Assembly: GCA_012523655.1 (NCBI GenBank)
Contig: JAAYTV010000393.1
Location: 1 to 8,019 of the forward strand
Direction: 5' to 3'
Length of the DNA: 8,019 nucleotides
Origin: a bacterium
Lineage (GTDB): Bacteria; Zhuqueibacterota; Zhuqueibacteria; Residuimicrobiales; Residuimicrobiaceae
In this document: one piece after another, positions 1 through 5,468 of the stretch
How positions within the stretch are numbered: position 1 is the stretch's first letter
How the letters are laid out: each line of letters opens with the position of its first letter
Made by a program: the position numbers and the translations under genes
Notes under the pieces: model-generated
What the model saw: the letters and a program-made list of their open reading frames with translations, nothing else
What the model was told of the DNA's origin: nothing
The model's database searches: none

Positions 1-396
1 GCCGATCGGGCCCAGGTCAACATCGCGCCGATCAGCAAGTTCGGCATCATCGAAATGACCCGAGAACGGGTGCGGCCGCCGCTGCTTTTCTCCATCAGCG
101 AACCCTGTCCCGCCTGCCTGGGGACCGGCCGGGTGATGAGCAAAACCACCATTCTGGCGCGCATCGAACGATGGATGAAGCGGTACCGCAGGGAAAAAGG
201 CGAACGCTCTTTGCAGCTGGTGGTCAACCCCGAACTGGCGCAGTTTCTCAGCGCCGGCACTCCCAGCCATGTATTGCGCCTCAGCTGGCGTTACTGGACG
301 CGCATCAAGGTCGTTGCGGACGAGAGCGTGACCATGGAGGATTTTCATTTTCTCGACAAAGAGGGGCAGGAGGATCTGACGCAAAAGTACAGCTGA
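1..396 (+). CDS. rng: Ribonuclease G/E, C-terminal part (5' end outside window)
   Basis: This open frame runs in from the left edge and ends in TGA at 394-396, so only the last 131 residues are visible. RNase G/E is the single-strand-specific endoribonuclease of rRNA maturation and mRNA decay. Seen in the sequence: the family segment KFGIIEMTRER around residues 13-23, and directly after it the zinc-link motif CPAC (codons 106-117) within PCPACLGTG. In the RNase E/G family this CPxC pair coordinates the zinc that joins protomers. About 90 residues follow the zinc link, ending in QKYS, with no long disordered scaffold, so the protein looks like short RNase G rather than long RNase E. The catalytic S1 and DNase I-like domains lie upstream of the window. 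The gene is separated from rplU by a new promoter. G versus E cannot be settled rigorously from the tail alone. Confidence 0.9.
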   Translation, partial: ADRAQVNIAPISKFGIIEMTRERVRPPLLFSISEPCPACLGTGRVMSKTTILARIERWMKRYRREKGERSLQLVVNPELAQFLSAGTPSHVLRLSWRYWTRIKVVADESVTMEDFHFLDKEGQEDLTQKYS

Positions 397-445
397 GCGT
401 CCGGGCGACATCGCCGGGCGGATCATGCCTGGCGACAAAATAATA

Positions 446-474
446 TTGACAATGGCCTTAATTTTTTGTAAATT
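446..474 (+). promoter_or_regulatory. Sigma-70 type promoter for rplU-rpmA
   Basis: A perfect -35 hexamer TTGACA (446-451) is followed after exactly 17 bases by TAAATT (469-474), which matches the -10 consensus at four of six positions. The region is clearly AT-richer than the flanking genes. Transcription would start near 480-482, giving a leader of about 44 bases before the rplU ATG at 525. The promoter lies in the 128-base gap between rng and rplU. This suggests that the ribosomal protein pair has its own transcript. Confidence 0.75.
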
Positions 475-524
475 ACTTGGCTATGTTGTAAAGCTGTTGC
501 CAATTACTTTTGGAGAGTGGACTT

Positions 525-836
525 ATGTACGCTGTCGTCAATATTGCAGGTCAACAATTCCGAGTGGCCAAGAACGAAAGAATCGTGGCGCCCCGGCTGA
601 GCGGCGAAGAAGGCAGCCAGGTGGAGTTTGATCAGGTGTTGATGCTGGGCGAGGGAAAAAGCGTGAAAATCGGCCAGCCCTATGTCGCCGGCGCCAAGGT
701 GACGGCCAAGATCATCAAGCACGACAAGGCCGATACGGTGATCGTTTACAAGAAAAAACGACGCAAAGGGTATGAAAAGAAAAACGGTCACCGTCAGGCT
801 CAGACCCGGGTGCAGATAGAGGATATCATCGCCTAG
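525..836 (+). CDS. rplU: 50S ribosomal protein L21
   Basis: This encodes the 103-aa L21 protein, a 23S rRNA-binding component of the large subunit. The family length and layout are visible: an N-terminal MYAVVNIAGQQFRV strand, the central VEFDQVLMLG segment, and the basic loop KKKRRKGYEKKNGHRQ (about residues 76-91) that contacts rRNA, followed by a QIEDI C-terminus. ATG 525 is chosen because L21 proteins normally begin MYA(V/I)V and because GGAG (512-515) lies at a usable distance upstream. An in-frame TTG at 510 would add five residues not typical of the family. rpmA follows 39 bases downstream, the usual L21-L27 pairing. There is no prp (ysxB) protease gene between them, unlike the Firmicutes arrangement. 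Confidence 0.97.
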   Translation: MYAVVNIAGQQFRVAKNERIVAPRLSGEEGSQVEFDQVLMLGEGKSVKIGQPYVAGAKVTAKIIKHDKADTVIVYKKKRRKGYEKKNGHRQAQTRVQIEDIIA

Positions 837-875
837 GCGGCTTTCCCGCCCGGGTTGTGTATAAGGAGGCACATC

Positions 876-1130
876 ATGGCTCATAAGAAAGGCGTAGGCA
901 GTTCCCGTAACGGACGCGACAGCAATCCGCAGATGCTCGGCGTCAAGCGGTATGCCGGACAGGCGGTTCTGGCCGGCAGCATTCTGGTCCGTCAGCGCGG
1001 CACCCGTATCCATCCGGGCGAAAATGTGGGCAAGGGGTCTGATGACACCCTGTTCGCCCTGAAGACCGGTACGGTCAAATATGAGACCCGCGGCAAGGAT
1101 AAAAAGTTTGTCAGCATCGTGGTCGCCTGA
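876..1130 (+). CDS. rpmA: 50S ribosomal protein L27
   Basis: This encodes the 84-aa L27 protein, whose N-terminal tail reaches toward the peptidyl transferase centre. The protein starts MAHKKGVGSSRNGRDS, the diagnostic L27 opening, and continues with LGVKRYAGQ and a GSILVRQRGTR(I/F)HPG block, the family core. A near-perfect Shine-Dalgarno AAGGAGG (863-869) sits six bases before ATG 876 and fixes the start; an upstream in-frame start at 855 can be discarded. The protein begins directly with the mature-type tail and lacks the cleavable N-terminal extension seen in Firmicutes, which agrees with the missing prp gene. It is the last gene of the unit: a strong intrinsic terminator begins 30 bases after its TGA. 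Confidence 0.97.
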   Translation: MAHKKGVGSSRNGRDSNPQMLGVKRYAGQAVLAGSILVRQRGTRIHPGENVGKGSDDTLFALKTGTVKYETRGKDKKFVSIVVA

Positions 1131-1159
1131 AGCGGCGATCGCCCGGTTTCTCGATCCAG

Positions 1160-1194
1160 CGCGCGACGTCCATAGACGCCGCGCGTTTTTTTTT
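1160..1194 (+). terminator. Rho-independent terminator after rpmA
   Basis: An 11-base-pair stem with a single A-C mismatch is formed by CGCGCGACGTC (1160-1170) and GACGCCGCGCG (1175-1185), closed by a CATA tetraloop. An uninterrupted run of nine T residues follows (1186-1194). This is a textbook intrinsic terminator and closes the rplU-rpmA transcript. Confidence 0.93.
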
Positions 1195-1203
1195 ACCCCC
1201 CTT

Positions 1204-1234
1204 CCAAGCTCAGAGACTGTGTGAAAACGGCATG
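1204..1234 (+). repeat. Left terminal inverted repeat of the IS remnant
   Basis: These 31 bases match the reverse complement of 2120-2150 at 26 positions. The uninterrupted core GTGTGAAAACG (1219-1229) is shared, along with CCAAGC at the outer end and AGAGAC in between. The match continues a little further outward as TTCC versus TTCCC. Confidence 0.85.
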
Positions 1235-1272
1235 CAATTCGAGCATAAAATTTTCAACATCTATTAAGCAAA

Positions 1273-2107
1273 GGAGATTTTACGCTGCTTTGCAAAAAAA
1301 TGGATCTGTTTGGCTGCGAGCTCATCGCGATCGACGGCAGCAAAATTAAAGCACATACCAGCAGGGACGGAAATTTACAAAAAACAAATCAGCCAAGCTC
1401 ATCAAGAAAATAGACGACGAAATAGAATTCTATCTTCAAGACCCAAATAAAGGCGACGAAAAAGAGAAAGAAGCAACGCAGCCTCTTCTGAAGCATTGAA
1501 AGAAAAAATCAACCGGCTCCGTCAACGCAAAGGAAAATATCAAAAGCGGCAATCGCAACTTGATTCATCCAATGAAGGTCAGATATCTCAAACAGCCCCG
1601 GACAGCCGAATCATGCAAAGCAGAAATGGAAAAGATGTCGGTTACCATGTGCAAAGAGGAACTGATAATAAACATAAGCTTATCGCTGCTCATGCTGTCG
1701 CCGATGAGCTCACGGATCTACATTCTTGCTATCAGTGTCGCCAAAAATCAAAATGCGCGCGTGCTCGTTCACCCCGCCGTATTTACCGTTGGGAATATGA
1801 AGAGGTCTTGGAGCAGCTGGACCATAGAATAAAAGATAAATCAAGAATAATCAATGATCGCAAGGCGATGGTCTAACATCCATTTGGAACTATGAAAAAT
1901 GAGATGGGCTATCAACCTTTTTTGACCTGTGGAATCATAAACACCTCAGCTGAGATGCGCTTTTCCATATTAGCCTATAATTTGAAACGAGTACTCAACA
2001 TTGTTGATTTCAAAAAGCGGATGGTCTGGGTCGCATCGCCCGGGCTTTTTCTAAGCCAAACCATCAAAACCATTTTTTCTGAAAAATTTGATGACTCAAA
2101 GTACTGA
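1273..2107 (+). pseudogene. IS1182-family DDE transposase, multiply disrupted
   Basis: Pieces of one transposase can be read across all three frames. Frame 1 (1273 to about 1390) gives LLCKKMDLFG and AIDGSKIKAH, carrying the first catalytic Asp at 1333-1335. A one-base loss near 1391-1395 moves reading to frame 3 (KLIKKIDDEIEFYLQ). A second one-base loss near 1484-1487 moves it to frame 2 (ALKEKINRLRQRKGKYQKRQ, then NGKDVGYHV and TDNKHKLIAAH). Around 1718-1727 the text jumps from DELTDL to a CxxC/KSKCAR segment and RRIYRWEYEEVLEQ. The family region with the second Asp is missing there, apparently a deletion of over a hundred codons. TAA at 1874-1876 then sits exactly before HPFGTMK, where the family has VEHPFGT. 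The C-terminus (ILAYNLKRVLNIV) follows in the same frame and ends at 2107. The N-terminal part of the protein is also absent. Confidence 0.88.
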
Positions 2108-2119
2108 GCAAGAATAAAT

Positions 2120-2150
2120 CTTGACGTTTTCACACCGTCTCTCTGCTTGG
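2120..2150 (-). repeat. Right terminal inverted repeat of the IS remnant
   Basis: Read on the minus strand, this begins CCAAGCAGAGAGACGGTGTG and continues AAAACGTCAAG. It pairs with the left repeat at 26 of 31 positions. It starts 12 bases after the last transposase codon, the spacing expected for an IS right end. Confidence 0.85.
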
Positions 2151-2233
2151 GAACGCAAATGTTTGTTTTACGCCTCCAGCGATCCATCGCCCTTCCAGCC
2201 TACAAAAAGCATGCCACAACTTCGAGAATTACC

Positions 2234-2262
2234 TTGACTCTTTAACCTCATTATCCTATATT
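2234..2262 (+). promoter_or_regulatory. Sigma-70 type promoter for gatC-pyrG
   Basis: TTGACT (2234-2239) and TATATT (2257-2262) each match their consensus hexamer at five of six positions and are separated by exactly 17 bases. Transcription would start near 2268-2270, giving a short leader of about 19 bases before gatC. The sequence lies outside the right inverted repeat (ends at 2150), so the promoter is not part of the IS. The 83 bases from 2151 to 2233 hold nothing else recognisable. Confidence 0.75.
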
Positions 2263-2277
2263 AATGCGACTTAAAAC

Positions 2278-2285
2278 AGGTGGTG
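2278..2285 (+). promoter_or_regulatory. Ribosome binding site deciding the gatC start
   Basis: AGGTGGTG lies just upstream of ATG 2288 at normal Shine-Dalgarno spacing. The alternative in-frame ATG at 2264 overlaps the promoter region and would precede the predicted transcription start, so 2288 is favoured. Confidence 0.65.
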
Positions 2286-2287
2286 CC

Positions 2288-2575
2288 ATGTCCGTTCCAA
2301 TCGAAGAAGTTGATCGCATTGCCGGGTTGGCGAAATTGCAGTTCTCTGCAGACGAAAAGGTCAGGTTCGCCGCCCAATTCAACCAGATCATCCAGTATAT
2401 CGAAAAGCTCGCCGAGCTGGACCTGAGTCAGGTGGAGCCGATGTGCCAGGTCGGCGACGGGATCAATGTGTTTCGCGAAGACTGTGTGCAACCCTCACTG
2501 CCCGTGGAACAGGTCCTGGCCAACGCGCCGGCACGCAAACTGGATTTTTTCAGCGTACCTAAAGTAATCGGATGA
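2288..2575 (+). CDS. gatC: Asp-tRNA(Asn)/Glu-tRNA(Gln) amidotransferase subunit C
   Basis: This 95-aa protein has the usual GatC length. GatC is the small belt-like subunit that wraps GatA and GatB in the GatCAB complex, which converts misacylated Glu-tRNA(Gln) and/or Asp-tRNA(Asn) to the amide form using glutamine. Family marks seen: an N-terminal helix IEEVDRIAGLAKLQFS, the FNQIIQYIEKLAELDL helix, then VEPM (in most members VEPTxH) and the closing LDFFSVPKVI. The histidine common after VEP is replaced by methionine-cysteine-glutamine, a mild divergence. gatA and gatB are not next to it. pyrG begins 34 bases downstream with no terminator between, so the two are probably cotranscribed from the promoter at 2234-2262. 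Confidence 0.94.
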   Translation: MSVPIEEVDRIAGLAKLQFSADEKVRFAAQFNQIIQYIEKLAELDLSQVEPMCQVGDGINVFREDCVQPSLPVEQVLANAPARKLDFFSVPKVIG

Positions 2576-2609
2576 GCAGGATCTCATTCAGGAATAATGA
2601 GCGGCGAAT

Positions 2610-4262
2610 ATGTCAGACAAACACAGAACCAAATATATCTTTTTCACCGGCGGCGTAGTTTCTTCTCTGGGTAAGGGCATCGCCGCCTCCTCCATCGGAC
2701 GCCTCCTGAAAGCGCGCGGCTACTCGGTCACCATTATCAAGCTCGATCCTTATATCAATGTGGACCCGGGCACCATGAGCCCCTTTCAGCACGGCGAGGT
2801 GTTTGTCACCGACGACGGCGCAGAGACCGACCTCGATCTGGGACATTATGAACGATTCATCGACACCGATATGTCCCGGCACAACAACGCCACCACCGGC
2901 CAGATCTATTACGATGTCATCATGCGGGAACGTCGCGGCGTCTATCTGGGCAAAACCGTGCAGGTGATCCCCCATATCACGGATGAGATCAAACGCCGCA
3001 TCCTTCAGGCCGGCGAAGGGGACAAGCCCTTTGATGTCGTACTCATCGAAGTGGGCGGCACCGTGGGCGATATCGAGAGCCTGCCGTTTCTGGAGGCCAT
3101 CCGTCAATTCACCATGGAGCATGGCTACGCCCATGTCATGAACGTGCATCTGACTCTGATTCCTTATCTGCATGCGTCGGGTGAGATGAAGACCAAACCG
3201 ACCCAGCACTCGGTGATGAAACTGCGCGAGATCGGCCTGCAGCCCGACATGCTGTTGTGCCGCACCGAACTGCCCATCTCGCAGGATGCGCGGGAGAAAA
3301 TCGCCCTGTTTTGTTCTCTGCCCCCGGAGATGGTGTTCGAGGCGCGCGACGTGGACAGCATTTACGCCATCCCTCTTCTATTTGAAGAGGCCGGGGTGGG
3401 TCAGCGGGTGGTGAACCGCCTGGGCCTCGAACCACGGGAGCCGGATCTTTCCCGCTGGCGTCAATTCGTCCGCCGGATTAAAAACCCGGCCGCGTTTTGC
3501 CGCATCGCCGTCTGCGGAAAATACACGGATCTGCATGATTCCTACAAGAGCATCATCGAAGCTTTTGTTCATGCAGGCGTCGAGAACGACGCCAAAGTGG
3601 AACTGAAATGGCTGGACTCTGAGGAGATTGAGAAAAAGGGCGCCGAGGCGTTCATGCAGGATGTCAACGGCCTGCTTATTCCCGGCGGTTTCGGCGAGCG
3701 GGGCATAGAGGGCAAAATCGCCGCCATCCGTTTTGCCCGCGAAAAAGGAGTGCCCTTTTTCGGCATATGCCTGGGGCTGCAATGTGCGGTCATTGAATTC
3801 AGCCGCCACTGCTGCGGGTTGGAAGAGGCCAACAGCACCGAGTTCAATCCGGCGACGCCGCATCCGGTGATCGATCTGATGGAAACGCAGGTGTCGGTCG
3901 TACAAAAGGGCGGGACCATGCGGCTGGGCGCCTATCGTTGTCAGCTGCAGAAGAACAGCTTGGCTTTCAAAGCATACAAGAAAATCGAGATATCCGAGCG
4001 TCACCGTCATCGCTATGAGGTGAACAACACCTATTTACCGCTTCTGCAGGAGCAGGGATTCAAGATCACCGGCATTAATCCGGAGAACAATCTGGTGGAG
4101 GTGATCGAGCTGCCGGATCACCCGTGGTTCGTCGGCGTCCAGTATCATCCTGAGCTAAAGTCGCGCGCTTTGGCGGCCAGTCCTCTATTCCGTGAATTCG
4201 TCGCGGCCGCCCTGCGCTGCAAGCTGGGCCAGTCGGAAAACGGCGGTGGAGCTGTGTACTAG
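2610..4262 (+). CDS. pyrG: CTP synthase (glutamine-hydrolysing)
   Basis: CTP synthase amidates UTP to CTP using ATP and glutamine, the final step of pyrimidine nucleotide synthesis. The 550 aa match the usual 530-550. The N-terminal synthetase domain (about residues 1-270) carries GGVVSSLGKG (14-23), the DGAETDLDLGHYERF segment, NNATTGQIY, and EVGGTVGDIES (147-157), whose Glu147 corresponds to a Mg-binding position. The C-terminal class I glutaminase domain (about 300-540) has GGFGERG (oxyanion region), the nucleophile Cys387 in GICLGLQ, and the His513/Glu515 pair in QYHPELKS, so the triad is complete. The TGTC between ATG and the ribosome site offers only a weak Shine-Dalgarno (GAG about 8 bases upstream), which fits translation following gatC. 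The CTP product feeds phospholipid and CMP-Kdo synthesis. Confidence 0.98.
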   Translation: MSDKHRTKYIFFTGGVVSSLGKGIAASSIGRLLKARGYSVTIIKLDPYINVDPGTMSPFQHGEVFVTDDGAETDLDLGHYERFIDTDMSRHNNATTGQIYYDVIMRERRGVYLGKTVQVIPHITDEIKRRILQAGEGDKPFDVVLIEVGGTVGDIESLPFLEAIRQFTMEHGYAHVMNVHLTLIPYLHASGEMKTKPTQHSVMKLREIGLQPDMLLCRTELPISQDAREKIALFCSLPPEMVFEARDVDSIYAIPLLFEEAGVGQRVVNRLGLEPREPDLSRWRQFVRRIKNPAAFCRIAVCGKYTDLHDSYKSIIEAFVHAGVENDAKVELKWLDSEEIEKKGAEAFMQDVNGLLIPGGFGERGIEGKIAAIRFAREKGVPFFGICLGLQCAVIEFSRHCCGLEEANSTEFNPATPHPVIDLMETQVSVVQKGGTMRLGAYRCQLQKNSLAFKAYKKIEISERHRHRYEVNNTYLPLLQEQGFKITGINPENNLVEVIELPDHPWFVGVQYHPELKSRALAASPLFREFVAAALRCKLGQSENGGGAVY

Positions 4263-4493
4263 ATGCATCCGCGTGACGATCGGCGGCGACGGCTGCTTCT
4301 GTTCCACCAAGGCCGCATCGCGGGTCTGTGCAGCGGCAGGCGCGAGACCGATCGCAGCGGCGGGCGTCTGAAGCACTGCGGATGATGGCGTATCACCATT
4401 CTGTGCAGGCGATGGAAAAGGATGCAGGGCACGCTGGAGGCGCTGTCTTGCATGCGCAGGATTCGCTGGAGGCGGGGCTCAAGAGGTGTGCAT
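4263..4493. other. Unexplained 231-base spacer between pyrG and the acyltransferase gene
   Basis: This GC-rich stretch has no recognisable gene, terminator or promoter. Two short frames chain across it. One starts with an ATG directly abutting the pyrG TAG (4263-4385, 40 codons, very arginine-rich). The second starts at ATG 4385, overlapping the first stop, and runs to 4519 (44 codons, with MAYHHSVQAMEKDAGHAGG near its start). Neither has a clear ribosome site or a recognisable motif. The second overlaps the start of the acyltransferase gene in another frame. Both may be chance frames in high-GC sequence, or the region may be a decayed gene. It also provides 24 in-frame codons upstream of the chosen acyltransferase start. 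Confidence 0.5.
4481..4488 (+). promoter_or_regulatory. Ribosome binding site deciding the acyltransferase start
   Basis: AAGAGGTG precedes GTG 4494 with seven bases between GAGG and the start codon. A GTG at 4488 is too close to be served by it, and the in-frame start at 4422 has no such site. Confidence 0.6.
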
Positions 4494-5468
4494 GTGAAAC
4501 CGTTGCGCAAACGCATTAAGAATGATCTGATCTACCTGGTTGCACTTTTTTTCGTCAAGGCCTTGCGGCTGTTGCCGCGTTCTGCAGCTCTGTCCGTGAT
4601 GCGCCGATTGGGTGTCTGGGTGTTTCATCTGGCCCGCCAAGAGCGGGAGAAGACTCTACGCCACTTGACCTGGGCTTTTGGTCAAGAGAAAAGCCCGAAA
4701 GAAATCACAGCGCTGGCCCGGTCTGTGTTTCGTCATTTCGGCGCAGCGGTGGCTGACGCCATCCGCGTTCCTTTGCTGTCTGCGGACCAGTTGGCGCAGC
4801 TGGTCCATGTGCAGGGCGAAGAACATTTATCCGCCGCTCTGGCCGCAGGCCGGGGCGCCATTATCCTGACCGGCCATTTCGGCAACTGGGAACTCCTGGC
4901 CTCCTGGATCAGCCGCAGAGGGTATCCGCTCAACGTCGTGGGCCGCTCCGCTTACGATCCCCGTCTTGATCGGATGATCGTAGCCGGGCGTCGACAGGCC
5001 GGCTACACCAACATCGCCCGCGGCAAAGCCACGCGGGAAATCGTGCGAACGCTGCAGCAGAACCAATGTCTGGGGCTGCTGATCGATCAGGACACCCAGG
5101 TGGAAGGCGTGTTTGTCGACTTTTTCAATCGGCCTGCTCATACCGCCATCGGCCCCGCTGTTCTATCTAAAAAGTTCGGTGCTCCTGTAATTCCCAGTTT
5201 CATTTATCTATTGTCGGACGACACCTATCAGATAGACTTTTTCCCTGCGATCAAATGGGCGGACGGAGACGGGATGTCCGCTGATTGGACGGTGCCGGTT
5301 CAACAGTGTTCGGATGTGATTGAAGGCATGATACGGCGCCGTCCGGAGCAGTGGGTGTGGATGCACGAACGATGGAAAAAAAAGCCCCAATCAGCCGAGG
5401 GGTATGAGAACCGCGCGGACGCCGTTCCGGGCGGCGGCAGCGGCTGTTCCGAGGAGCAATTGATTTGA
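4494..5468 (+). CDS. LpxL/HtrB-type lipid A biosynthesis acyltransferase
   Basis: This 324-aa protein of the lysophospholipid acyltransferase superfamily transfers a late (secondary) acyl chain to Kdo-lipid A at the cytoplasmic face of the inner membrane. After a basic start, residues of NDLIYLVALFFVKALRLLP form the N-terminal membrane anchor, followed by the family's REKTLRHLTWAFG segment. The catalytic HX4E motif is present as HFGNWE, with His128 and Glu133. Downstream come NVVGR, GLLIDQDTQVEGVFVDFF (family pattern DQ...G.FV.FFG) and the terminal WVWMHERWK typical of LpxL/LpxM. GTG 4494 is preferred because of AAGAGGTG upstream and because the known family N-terminus starts about there. About 25 residues after ERWKKKP form a low-complexity tail (GGGSG) over the lptC ribosome site. 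The stop overlaps lptC by four bases. Which acyl chain or position is modified cannot be told, so no lpxL or lpxM symbol is given. Confidence 0.92.
   Translation: MKPLRKRIKNDLIYLVALFFVKALRLLPRSAALSVMRRLGVWVFHLARQEREKTLRHLTWAFGQEKSPKEITALARSVFRHFGAAVADAIRVPLLSADQLAQLVHVQGEEHLSAALAAGRGAIILTGHFGNWELLASWISRRGYPLNVVGRSAYDPRLDRMIVAGRRQAGYTNIARGKATREIVRTLQQNQCLGLLIDQDTQVEGVFVDFFNRPAHTAIGPAVLSKKFGAPVIPSFIYLLSDDTYQIDFFPAIKWADGDGMSADWTVPVQQCSDVIEGMIRRRPEQWVWMHERWKKKPQSAEGYENRADAVPGGGSGCSEEQLI
5451..5456 (+). promoter_or_regulatory. Ribosome binding site supporting the TTG start of lptC
   Basis: GAGGAG lies inside the end of the acyltransferase gene, eight bases before TTG 5465. This supports the rare start codon over the internal ATG at 5498, which would cut off the basic part of the signal sequence. 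Confidence 0.6.

Larger units (their letters stand above)
1204..2150 (+). mobile_element. Degenerate IS1182-like insertion sequence
   Basis: A 947-base AT-richer island is bounded by imperfect 31-base inverted repeats, with a broken transposase between them. The terminal sequence GAGACTGTGTGAAAAC is of the kind found at the ends of IS1182-type elements (family knowledge). Complete relatives are roughly 1.6-1.9 kb, so close to half of the element has been lost. The left end starts nine bases after the T-run of the rpmA terminator, and the right end lies 84 bases before the gatC promoter. No convincing target-site duplication was found next to the repeats. The element cannot move by itself, but its ends might still be recognised by a related transposase elsewhere in the genome. 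Confidence 0.85.

Noticed and set aside
404..415. Small GC hairpin GGCG-ACAT-CGCC after rng as a terminator
   Set aside because: The stem is only four pairs with a mismatch outside it, and no T-run follows.
171..443. Open frame overlapping the end of rng in another frame
   Set aside because: It is a shadow of the RNase G frame, with no ribosome site and no family resemblance.
510..524. In-frame TTG extending rplU by five residues
   Set aside because: L21 normally starts MYA(V/I)V and the ribosome site at 512-515 falls inside this extension.
836..850. Hairpin GGCGG-CTTTC-CCGCC at the rplU stop
   Set aside because: Five base pairs without a T-run. It may be incidental in GC-rich sequence, and there is nothing to tie it to regulation.
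1560..1832. 90-codon open frame inside the IS region
   Set aside because: It is an out-of-frame reading of the transposase remnant; the family motifs lie in the other frame.
2264..2287. Upstream ATG for gatC
   Set aside because: It overlaps the promoter region and would precede the expected transcript start; ATG 2288 has a ribosome site and gives the usual 95 aa.
2613..3209. Long antisense open frame within pyrG (another at 3378-4010)
   Set aside because: These are minus-strand shadows of a clearly coding gene in high-GC sequence, with no recognisable domains.
4422..4493. 24-residue N-terminal extension of the acyltransferase
   Set aside because: The arginine-rich extension is not part of the family, and the ribosome site at 4481-4488 supports GTG 4494.
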